This document shows positions 54,817 to 64,000 of a stretch of DNA of 64,000 bases, piece by piece. The position numbers were made by a program, and so were the translations under genes. How positions within the stretch are numbered: position 1 is the first letter of the stretch; each line of letters opens with the position of its first letter. The notes under the pieces are model-generated. The model made no database searches, was not told the DNA's origin, and saw only the letters and a list, made by a program, of their open reading frames with translations. This stretch comes from Lineus longissimus (taxonomy: Eukaryota > Nemertea > Pilidiophora > Heteronemertea > Lineidae), in NCBI RefSeq assembly GCF_910592395.1, contig NC_088316.1, positions 4,466,001-4,530,000 on the forward strand, read 5' to 3'.

Positions 54817-55157
54817 CTGGGAGACATATTTGGAATCTCGTGTTACATGTACGGTACTTCATTGACTGAGTATTGTTGATCATTTCACTTGACTTTAACC
54901 TCATGTGAAGTTTAAGTGAGCACCTGAAACTTCACCTCGGAGAATCAATTCCCCAACTTGCTGAAAATCAGGCAGGTTTTCCAACTGGCCCAACTGGGAG
55001 AAATATTTGAAATCTCATGTTACTTCATTGACTGGATATGGCGTTTTGTTGATCTTTTCACTTGACTTTGAATACAACTTGTTACCTGATGTGAGGTGTA
55101 AGTGTGCAGCTCAAGTTTCACCTCGAGAATCAATTCCCCAGCTTGGCAAAAATGGCC
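54817..55157. repeat. tandem duplication, 177 bp
   Basis: CTGGGAGACATATTTGGAAT, TACTTCATTGACTGAGTATT, TTTCACTTGACTTT and GAGAATCAATTCCCCAACTT recur 177 bp later with moderate divergence and small indels. Confidence 0.75.
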
Positions 55158-55257
55158 TTGACATAACACTATTGTCCCTTTAACATCTTCAAGAAATGCA
55201 CCTGTTCATGAATTCGATATAATGAGAAAGACAAAATCATTTATCATCTTACCTTTC

Positions 55258-55470
55258 AAATCCTGCACTAATCTATGCAAATTAGATTTGAGTGTTAATT
55301 AGTCCAGACTTGACCCTGTCACCTGCAAATAGAGGATAACCGAAATATATTAAACACATCATTAGAATTCATAATCTAATTCATATATGTCACAACTCGT
55401 TAGTGACAGATTAGTTAATGCTAAGCTTTGATGATAATCACAAGTGATGGTACAGACACTGATGAGGAAC
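55258..55470. promoter_or_regulatory. possible cis-regulatory element
   Basis: AT-rich but compositionally distinct, with ATGCAAATTAGA (octamer-like), GTTAATTAGTCC, CTAATTCATA, GATTAGTTAATGC and TGATGATAATCACAAG. No ORF or repeat. It is the best enhancer-like stretch by eye; conservation is untested. Confidence 0.25.
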
Positions 55471-56085
55471 ACATTATCAATCTTCGATGCAGTTCAAATG
55501 GATAGCTTGTTGTGAAATGAAATATTGTAAATCTCTTTAATGTGCCTTTGTTATCAATGACATTTTTTTTGCTTCAATTGATGATTTTTTCAATGAACCA
55601 TCTGGTTGATGATAGGCCCACCTGGAAGAGTCGTTGAGTTCAAACATGCGAGTTTGACAGACATGGCTGAGGGTATGTCATCTTCTTCTTTATTTGGTCT
55701 TCCGAGGAAGACCACCAACGCAGGAATGGTGGTTTTACAAAATGGCTTTGGGCTCCGTTGGAACTTGTAGTTAGGACCACTGTGTACTCAGCTGCACAAC
55801 AGTCTTGGCTGATGTACATTCCCTGCTGTAGCATAGTCATGAACATTGCATCCACCTGATATCCTGGTGACACACTCATCATCAAATTGGTCACAATTAT
55901 CAGATCGCATTCACATCAGAAGACGGAAGATGATTCAAAAGATCAGAATGGGAAAAATGTGTACCACAGATTGCTACAAGAGACACACAGACCCCGGGCA
56001 ATAAATTTGGCCTGATTTAATTAGATAATTATGAGTTGAAAATGCCATTTAATATCTAATTGCCTTAACTCTTTTCATTGCTTTT
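55471..56085. other. non-coding spacer
   Basis: An 84-codon minus ORF (55640-55894) shows no domain. Confidence 0.4.
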
Positions 56086-56493
56086 AACATGTATTTATGA
56101 GGGTATGTAAACAGGTTTTTGGATTAAAGAGGCTTTGTGGTAATTGCTTAAAGTTTAATGCTTTTATTGTCAATTTAGATCTATATCAGTTTTGATAATC
56201 ACAATGTTTTTCCCGATGTCGAATTCAGGTGGCCATGTTGTCTCATGACAGAGGTTGGAAATGGGTGATGAAGTTTAGTCTTAGTAGGTAACATGTATTT
56301 ATGAGGGTATATGAACAGGTTTTTGGATTAAAGAGGCGTTGTGGTAATTGCTTAAAGTTAAATGCTTTTATTACCAATTTAGAGCTATATTAGTTTTGAT
56401 AATCATGATGTTGAAGCCTGATATTGAATTCAGGCGGCCTTGTCTCATGACAGAGGTTGAAAATGGGTGATGAAGTTTAGTCTTAGTAGGTAT
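56086..56493. repeat. tandem duplication, 204 bp
   Basis: Copies at 56086-56289 and 56290-56493, both beginning AACATGTATTTATGAGGGTA and ending AAGTTTAGTCTTAGTAGGTA, with about 10% divergence (for example GATGTCGAATTCAGGTGGCC against GATATTGAATTCAGGCGGCC). Confidence 0.88.
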
Positions 56494-57375
56494 GCTTTAG
56501 AAAAAAGTCTACAACTGGATTATAGTAAGAAACGTAGCCCTCATGCAATAGTAGTTGATAAATTCTAAATTTCTTATCCAATTCTATGAATTTTAATGAC
56601 AATACCGTTTTTTCTAATTGAAAGGTTGAGAAAAATCATAAAATTTACATCAGTCAGAATTTGTTTTATCTCCTGTTTTCTAATTCCAATTTTCTCACTG
56701 TTCAATCAAGAAACTCCTCGAACTGATTGATCTCAAGTGACATGGCAATAGTCTTTCCCAATCAGCGTTTTTCAAGCAGTTGAATGGCTCAACTAATTCC
56801 AGTCAATTATGGATGCAAATTTACAATTTAGATTGTGATTGAATAAATTTACGAAAATAATGAAATCAGTTCCATCTATTCACCAAGAACTTATCAGATT
56901 CCACAATGAACTGCACATGGAGAAAAAAATGCATGCAGAAGGCAAAAAATGACCTGGGAAATATCAGAAGAATGAAAACTCATTCTTGGTTGAATGTGCA
57001 GTATATTCGATTACCTCACCCTGTAATGAGGTAATGACATTCAAAATCTCACCTCAAATCGTGATTTCATATTCTTATGAAAGTTGGACCAAATTCAAAC
57101 ACAGTCCAATCGTCATTCCTAAATTTGCAGACGGTATGCGCAATGCAATATACATGCAACCTATGCGCAGGTTGCAGGAATGCTCCAACCATAATCTATG
57201 GAACCTTTGTGCGAGCTGCGTGCATCTTACCTTTCTCACAGAAGCAATGCTGTATGTTTCATCAAGTGATATCTTTGGGTCATTTAAAGTTGTTCATTCT
57301 TCTCTGATCTATACTTGGTTTCATGTATGTTACCCAGGCATATACAAAAGCTTCACGGCGATATGCACGCAACCA
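56494..57375. other. non-coding stretch
   Basis: A 207-codon plus ORF (56986-57609) passes through here, the palindrome, a T/G homopolymer and a MITE-like end. I consider it a chance frame (see rejected items). Confidence 0.4.
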
Positions 57376-57403
57376 GTGTATAAGCTGCATGCAGCTTATA
57401 CAC
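57376..57403. repeat. perfect 28-bp palindrome
   Basis: GTGTATAAGCTGCA is followed immediately by its exact reverse complement, TGCAGCTTATACAC, with no spacer. It is bracketed by ATGCACGC and ACAATGTACAT. Confidence 0.95.
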
Positions 57404-57442
57404 AATGTACATTCAACATGTTCATAGTTGAACCCCCAGAAC

Positions 57443-57464
57443 TTTTTTTTTTTTTGGGGGGGGG
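57443..57464. repeat. T13-G9 homopolymer junction
   Basis: Thirteen T are followed directly by nine G. Prone to length errors in sequencing. Confidence 0.85.
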
Positions 57465-57549
57465 TGCAAATATGTCTGGCAGGGAAGGTTATAATTCTCT
57501 TGGCAAATTCACTTGCCCCTGTGAAAGGGATAAGTACATATCTACACAA

Positions 57550-57618
57550 TTCACTGCAACTGAATTTTCAACTTCAATTGAAAATTTTGAATTTTTTACA
57601 ATGGCATAGGCTTTTAAA
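57550..57618 (-). mobile_element. end fragment resembling the main TTAA MITE
   Basis: TTCAATTGAAAATTTTGAAT and GCATAGGCTTTTAAAA resemble the CAAATT..AGGCCTTTAA end of other copies. The remainder is unrecognisable. Confidence 0.35.
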
Positions 57619-57627
57619 ATTTCACTC

Positions 57628-57969
57628 AGTGTGTACTGGATAAATGTGTTAACAGATGAAACGATGTACTTTTTTCAATTCTATTCATGAAATTACTATT
57701 TTCTGATATTTTTCCAAATTTGGCAAACCCAGTTGCAGAGTTCCCTTGCTAGATGGGGAGATTTGGGTAAATTGATCTCTGCTTTCTCCTAGGTATTGAG
57801 TGTGTACTGGATAAATGTGTTAACAGATGAAACGATGTACTTTTTTCAATTCTATTCATGAAATTACTATTTTCTGATATTTTTCCAAATTTGGCAAACC
57901 CAGTTGCAGAGTTCCCTTGCTAGATGGGGAGATTTGGGTAAATTGATCTCCGCTTTCTCCCAGGTATTG
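57628..57969. repeat. recent tandem duplication, 171 bp
   Basis: Copies 57628-57798 and 57799-57969, both beginning AGTGTGTACTGGATAAATGT. I see only two differences (CTCTGCTTTCTCCTAGG against CTCCGCTTTCTCCCAGG), so identity is about 99% and the event is recent, unless it is an assembly artefact. Confidence 0.92.
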
Positions 57970-59950
57970 AATAAAAAATCCAAGAGATGCATATCGTGCT
58001 AAAAAGTTTAAATCAGATAATTGGAATTTACCTAAAACTCCCCAGAGGATAATCACACAATAGCCACCATGACCCCCATAATGCCAGATATCAAACTGAG
58101 TGAAACACGAAGACTTTTTTGCACGAAATCAATTTTCCAATAATTTCTGTTCAATATTCACGATCACGTTTTTTGACGCAGATTATTTTTGTGGTTGAAT
58201 GAATAACATTTCATCTCGCAAACAAAAGAACATGATATTAGGCAATTGTCGCTGATAAAATCTATTAACTTCCTCAAAATTGTAGACAATGGTCTGAAAG
58301 GTCGATTGGGCATGAGTCACCCTAGAAACGTTTCATATTACACACCGTTGTCAGAAAGCGCTGCTGTCCTCAACATCCGCAGCGCATTTATCACTCCTTG
58401 CATCAGATCTAGACGCAGATCCACGCTACCTTGATCAGTGCGTGTGCCATCGAATTAACCCCAAGGTTAACTTGTATCAAAGCTTAACTATGATTCATTT
58501 TTAAGATAAAAGTCCACCTATAATGTTTTAGATCTTAATCAAATTTTGTCAAATTGGATTTGAGGCGAGACGTTGTTTTGGAGTGTAATGCATAGTGATG
58601 CAGTGGCACGTTTTGAAAAAATCTAAGCGGATTTGAAGACATTATTGTCAACTCGGTGTGTAATCCATTAAATTGTTTTTTTGATTGAACACGCTTCTGC
58701 GGAAAATGTCTGACAGCCTTGATGCAGACGGAATGATGTGCTTTTTACACACAAATCTTCAGTAGCTAACGTGCATGCTGCACATTTTGTTCAAGTCATT
58801 AGGTGTATTGTTAACCCTTTCACACACAATGGCCACTGTTGCAATGATTTTTATCAAATGCGATTCTAGTACATGTTACGGTTGGTTTAGAAAACGATAG
58901 ATGCTGCCCATGCATCAACTCAGAAAGCACGATTCCAATAGGTCATTTCGGATGCATGTTTCACTGAAAAGGTTGTCACACATGTGACATGGTTTACTGA
59001 TCAGTGAAAATGACCCCTGGGGTGTCATATATACCAATATAAATTTTAGCCCCTCTATTCTGCTCAGGATGGCACTCCACCTGAAGTTATAACCTTGAAA
59101 TAGGAAGTGTAAACTCTTTTCTTTCTGATTTTGTATCAGAAGTTTTGAATGAGGTAGTCAATTTGTTTAGCGCACCACTTCAAGTTAGTCAAAAGGGTAA
59201 CTTCAGGATAAAAATTTGTGCGCAAAAGGAGTAACTCTTTCTTACACAGCTGAGACAGTAGTATTGAGCTGCCATACTATTACAGTGTAATCCACCTGCA
59301 GAAAAAGATGCATCTTAGACAATTTTCCAAAATAGGAGAAGTGACATTTGACACCAATCAGCTGTTAGTAATTGATCCAACAAGTATCACTCCTACTGTA
59401 CAATAGCTTCTAATGATTTAGTAGCATGAACCACCATACTGATAGCACAAGCTAATGAATGAGTTTGCACTGATTTGAAGGCAGGGAGGCTGTAAGAGGT
59501 CTGTCATTAGCCTGAACACCTTTCTAAGACTTCAGGGACATTGGGTGTGGCTGGTCATATCGAATTATCCCTTATCGTTATTGTGTGGAGGAGACCATGT
59601 ACTTAGGTGAAAAGAGTGTTCCTTTTTCCTCTTTATGAACCCTGTAGAAGGTAGACAAAGAATTGTTATTTTTCTATTTCACTTTCATCTTCTATTCCTG
59701 CTTCAGGTTTAGAAGGTAATCAATAGCAATATACTAATAATGATAATAATTCAGTGCTTAAAACATCCCAGTGATGTATCTCTAATTGTGACGAGATATA
59801 AATGTTTGGAAAAAAGTGGCGAGAAAAAACAATCTTTATTGTTTGTACGTATTGCAAAAAGATAACTTTCTCTGTCAACAAGCCAAAAGCATAGGAAAAT
59901 ATGCTGTCAAACTAAAAGATGGAAAAGTTGTGGCAAAGGCAAAAAGTGAT
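57970..59950. other. non-coding stretch
   Basis: Short ORFs only. The part 58290-58440 is somewhat richer in CpG. No gene or repeat recognised. Confidence 0.4.
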
Positions 59951-60182
59951 TTAAGGGGATATGTATAAGGGGATATGTAATCAGGTGAGTAGTGCACTTC
60001 AGACAAGCCTAAGAAAAACCCAAATCATGGCTTTATCTTGTGACAAACCATGCTCAACCGTGGAATATGGATTTATTTTGACAAAAGGTCGGGATGCATG
60101 CAACAGGGTCCGATTTGACTGACACACTTAGGGCCCTCTAATTCTTAAACCATGAAGCTGTATAACTCCATATCCCCTTTAA
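59951..60182. mobile_element. 232-bp TTAA MITE with GGGGATATG ends
   Basis: The left end TTAAGGGGATATGTATAAGG has a duplicated AAGGGGATATGTA. The right end, reverse-complemented, reads TTAAAGGGGATATGGAGTTA. TTAA occurs at both ends. The interior is unlike the other families, so this is a separate TTAA family. Confidence 0.7.
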
Positions 60183-60964
60183 ACCTGAGACACACTCTAG
60201 TGTCAGCCTCCCCTTTCAACGAGCTTAATAGCCTGGGCAGATCTATCCCCATCAGCACAGTGACATATCGACCCCGCCGTCATTAAAGTGTTCTTTTTAG
60301 TATGCACGGCTCGTAACTTTGCAATCTTTTTGAAATTGAAAATGCAAGGCAATTTATCTCCGACACGCCAAAGGTGGAGGATACAAAATGGATGTGGACA
60401 GATTACACAAGTTATGGATTGATACGTCTGTCCTCTTCTTAACCCATTGATAAAGTTGGTATTGTTTAAAGCTAATTTATTTTAAAGTTTTTTTTCTCCG
60501 CGCCAAACTTCTATCAATTCAATTGATTGTGCTAGTCTTGTAGGATGTGCTGAAGTGAATGCCTGGTAAATGGTAGAGTTATGATCTACCAAACACAATA
60601 TGAAGATGTTTTTAGAATATTTTTTTCATGCAATTTTGAATAGATTTATTTTTGTACGGAGTAAAGTTGATCTTATCAGATGTTTGATTGTTTGTTACGC
60701 CACAGAGACCAAAGATTGAATGGTGAATGGCCTAGGAATGTATGCTGAATGAAACTGTTCTTGTATTTTTTTATGTATGTATGTACATGTACTAGAATTT
60801 GCTTCTTGCAGGATCTGCAGATTGAAATTGAATGCTTGATGTTAGTATACGCATTGAGTGTAGCGCGTTTTAAACCGATTTGAATGCGTATTCGGGTCAG
60901 TGTGACGCGACCGTTCTGAAACTGGATTAACCAATTCGTATTCCGGAGAGCGCTCTACGGAATT
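60183..60964. other. non-coding stretch
   Basis: 60855-60960 is CpG-rich (GACGCGACCG, GGAGAGCGCTCTACGG) and probably belongs to the interspersed repeat whose end is at 60965-60998. Confidence 0.4.
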
Positions 60965-60998
60965 CGGTTTCAATTCGCATCCAGTGTGAACACACCAT
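60965..60998. repeat. 34-bp repeat end identical to 7761-7794
   Basis: Exact match to 7761-7794. Upstream at 60886-60915 a related word (GAATGCGTATTCGGGTCAGT then GTGACGC) suggests a longer MITE with degenerate sub-terminal repeats. Confidence 0.6.
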
Positions 60999-63289
60999 TA
61001 GGTGAAAAGCAATGATAAATCTTCATCATTAGTCAGTTGATTTGTGTGTTAGGATGAATAAGGGTAATTTAGCCTTGATTGAGCTAATCAAATTTGAGAA
61101 TTGAAGTAAACAATGATCCCAATACACATTTCAACCTATTATGGCTGACCTTTAACAGCCAATAACAACAACATTTTGAATTCATAACAAGGCTTGAACC
61201 AGCAATTACAAAAAAACAACTAAATTGTGGTATATTCTGTGTAATTTTATTTTTCGTGATTACTGAATTACTAATAATGCTTGATATGATGTATAGATAC
61301 AGCCATTAAATAACTTTACCGCAGTCAGAAAGCATGAAAATGAGAAATAGCCAGGTTATCACAATAATCGGTTGCTAAACAATCCTTGTTGTTGCTTATA
61401 ATTCAAGTTTAATCCTTTAAGTACTGTATCCGAAAAATGAGATATCACATGCATTCGATGTATCTTTTCCTGTACCAATTAAGCTGGCAAGAGTTTGGTA
61501 ACTCGAGAAGATTCCGAAATCATGTTTAAACCTAACTGAACTGCCTGAAGCCTCTTGCGATATATATCCTAAAATATTAAAGCATGTTCTTCAGCTTGTA
61601 CAAAAATCATGTCGCTGAATGCAACCCCCCATCGTGACAACTACCCAGATCCATTACGATTACTGTCATTATAATTCCACATGATGGGTAAATTGGTACA
61701 TTGCAATTGTCTCACAAAAAGTCGCCCATTGACGTTTTTTCCCTTTCACAACTGCCCCAGCGAAATGGCATGCGTCTTTTTTGTCCCGTGAAAAAGTCAT
61801 AATGGTTTGAGGCAGGCAAGTGGGCAGCAACTAGGTTAGCAGGTCTTGAGACCATAACCTTTCCACTTGAGGTCATTTTCAGGTGACACCCCCATTGTTG
61901 AAATTTCTTGAGGTATATAAAAGAAGGATGATTTTTTTGAGAGAAAAATATGAAAAGAAAAGTTGTTTCAATGAGTAAACTCTGTGTGAGGTCAACAACA
62001 ACATTACTCTTTGGTTCACCCCCTTGCCTGGTATTCATTTTTGCATTTATTTGGTAATCTCACTCTTTTTATGATTTATCATGCACTTGTGGATGCACTT
62101 TTGTAGCTAAATCCTGTGCAAGAAATAGCTCTTTTGCAATAAACACTAACAAAGTCAGTCAGGATGACAGCAACATAGATAAAGAAAACTTTTATTCGAA
62201 TTTAGATTTCGAACTTAGATAGAAGTGTTCTGATTGACAACTTCAGGCAGAATCACACTGAAACTGCCAATTTTTTATTTTGTTATTTGTGAAAATTTGT
62301 TTTTTTCACCCTTTTTTGCGGATTATTATCAGCAAAATCAAAAAAATCAAATGCAAACTTTGGTGGTTTACAGTATTCAATCTGTGCTATGCATGTACAG
62401 ATGCAAAGAATGCCTCTCCTTCACTTCATACTCCTCGCACAAAATGTGCTGATTTCCTGATGACCTGTCATCATTTCAACTAATCAAATAAGAAAGACTG
62501 CAAATTGATTTTTTGACTCCATCACCTAGGATACGCTTGCTGGGCATGTGTTTCTACCGGGGACGTCTCTAGATGGTGACCATGGCTGTGCATAAACTGA
62601 CAGCATGTTGATTGACAAATCCATCAATTTCAATCAATTTTCATTTTGCTAGAGTGGATTTTTCTTCTTCTTCACTTGAACTTTTGTCATCTAACATGTC
62701 TACTGAATCTGCAGTTTCACCATTTTAATTTGCGGTTCCACAAGAGTTAACTCTTGGGAAAATTCCCCTTCATGTCTCTAAAGAAGAAAGACAATCCATC
62801 ATCAGGAGCATCCCAAATTACACCAAGGATTCACATAGCTTGAGGCTGGCTGGAAAGCTGCAGCTTGGGTTTTACCTTTCGATTGCTGAGGGAGAAATAA
62901 AAGCGGAAAAAACCATTAAATATTTGGTGCTATCACCAGACAAATTGAAAAGATGATTTGAAAAGATGACGCTCAGGTTCTGGGGGAGGGGGACCCCAAC
63001 ACCCTCATTCCAAGATCATACAATTGAGGCTCTCTACTGGTTTAACTTTCCAAAGTTTCTCAATCTGATGCTATGAAAGCAGCAGCTCTTGTTCAATGAA
63101 AGTTGAAACCAAGAGTTTGGTTGTGAAGAATGGTAGTGTTTTTCTTATGACCAAGACATTACCATTATCGATACAGTCAGGAACAGGATTATGTTTGCCA
63201 GGTAGGGTCTATTGTCACCAAATCCTCAAATTCATTATAACATGTGGCAAGCATGGAAGCAGCTTCACGGAACAATTGATTCTCATCAG
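60999..63289. other. non-coding stretch
   Basis: A 108-codon minus ORF (61712-62038) and shorter ones show no domain. Two GT-donor-like sites (TTTGCCAG|GTAGGG near 63200, CATCAG|GTAATC near 63290) occur without a convincing exon. Confidence 0.4.
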
Positions 63290-63840
63290 GTAATCTGGGA
63301 GAAGGACACATCTTATAGGTTGATTGGACATGAGAGGGGATGACATTGTGCATTTCTTCCACTGAGTAGGCAGAGTGTGTCAGTATATCATATGAAGATA
63401 ATGACTCAAAATAGCATACAAGTCTAAATAACTTCAAGAGAGCTGATCTGATGGGTTGGTTGGTTTTGAGAGGGGTTATGACAATGTGCATTTCTCCCAC
63501 AGGGAGAGTGTGTCGTTGTATCAAAGAGAGAGGATTTGACCAGGTACTTGTCTTCCACTGAGTTGGCAGAGTGTGTCAGTATATCAAATAGAGATATAGA
63601 CTATACGAATATACAACGAATATAATGTCCAAGGAATTTCAAGGGATCAACATATCATAGGTTGTTGGTTTATATAAGAGGGGATATAACAATGTGCATT
63701 TCTTTCACAGAGTTGGCAAAGTTTTTTTAGTGTCAAGTCAAAGGCATATCAAGGAATAACACATTACACGCATTGTTTTTGAGAGTGGTTATGACAATGT
63801 ACATTTCTACCACAAGCAAAGTCTCTCCATTCGATTTTTG
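63290..63840. repeat. diverged tandem repeat, about 110-200 bp units
   Basis: At least four units recur on the theme GAGAGGGGTTATGACAATGT then GCATTTCTYCCACAGAGTTG, with GGCAGAGTGTGTCAGTATATC further on, at about 63319, 63460, 63660 and 63775, plus a half unit at 63550. Spacing is irregular because of indels. ORFs across it simply translate the repeat. Confidence 0.7.
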
Positions 63841-64000
63841 AATGGAAACACCTGAAGAAATTTCGTATAATCTGCCAAATGAGTATATCAAACATTTTAA
63901 TATTCTTGTGAATTGCAAAAATAAATAGGTGCAAAACAGTCTTGAATATACTTTCAAAGATAAATAGCATAAGAAGTATCATAAAGCCAATGACATAATT

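Noticed and set aside
56986-57609. 207-codon plus-strand ORF
   Set aside because: It runs through a perfect palindrome, a T13-G9 homopolymer (giving poly-Phe and Gly) and a MITE-like end. It has no recognisable domain, so it is most likely a chance frame.
63189-63524. 111-codon minus ORF
   Set aside because: Most of it translates the tandem repeat at 63290-63840; the conserved-looking phrases are repeat units.

Overview
This window looks like non-coding genomic DNA from an animal, most likely a marine invertebrate (deuterostome or lophotrochozoan; I cannot decide which). The grounds are its AT-rich and mostly stop-filled sequence, many short non-autonomous DNA transposons, tRNA-derived SINEs, a LINE fragment and one large eukaryotic tyrosine-recombinase retrotransposon. 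There is no bacterial or viral gene organisation. No host gene could be identified with confidence. A few short open stretches bounded by splice-like signals are listed as low-confidence candidate exons.

The centrepiece is a DIRS-type retrotransposon at 22101-28658, with its genes on the minus strand. It reads, in its own 5'->3' sense: a 172-bp inverted terminal repeat (ITR), a leader, a Gag-like ORF, a reverse transcriptase/RNase H/methyltransferase-like ORF, a tyrosine recombinase (YR) ORF, an internal complementary region (ICR) and the second 172-bp ITR. All three ORFs are open, the two ITRs differ at one base, and the catalytic residues of RT, RNase H and YR are present, so it looks young and possibly still competent. 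It sits inside a roughly 30-bp minisatellite. Joining the flanks across the element restores one repeat unit with no target-site duplication, as expected for YR-mediated integration. The element would copy its RNA with the RT/RH protein, use the ICR to complete the ends and form a circle, and integrate with the YR.

The rest (1-22100 and 28659-64000) is a patchwork of small repeats. At least four MITE families have TTAA at their ends. The commonest, about 215-247 bp, has about ten copies here. Others are a family of about 220 bp (1928, 21211, 37756), a 407-bp element at 15295 with a 17-bp inverted repeat, and a 232-bp element at 59951. Further elements are a GTCACAG-ended MITE (5410, 11161), a foldback MITE (21471, 54010), a tandem pair of GGGCCC-ended MITEs (30497), a composite of about 1.15 kb with about 300-bp tandem repeats, a (GAC)n tract and a terminal hairpin (41345-42497), several tRNA-derived SINEs, and many local tandem duplications (35, 40, 44, 115, 137, 171, 177, 204 and 236 bp periods).

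A few stretches rich in homeodomain-type and octamer-type words (43430-43720, 51610-51900, 55258-55470) could be cis-regulatory DNA of a large-intron or gene-desert locus. That is inference only.
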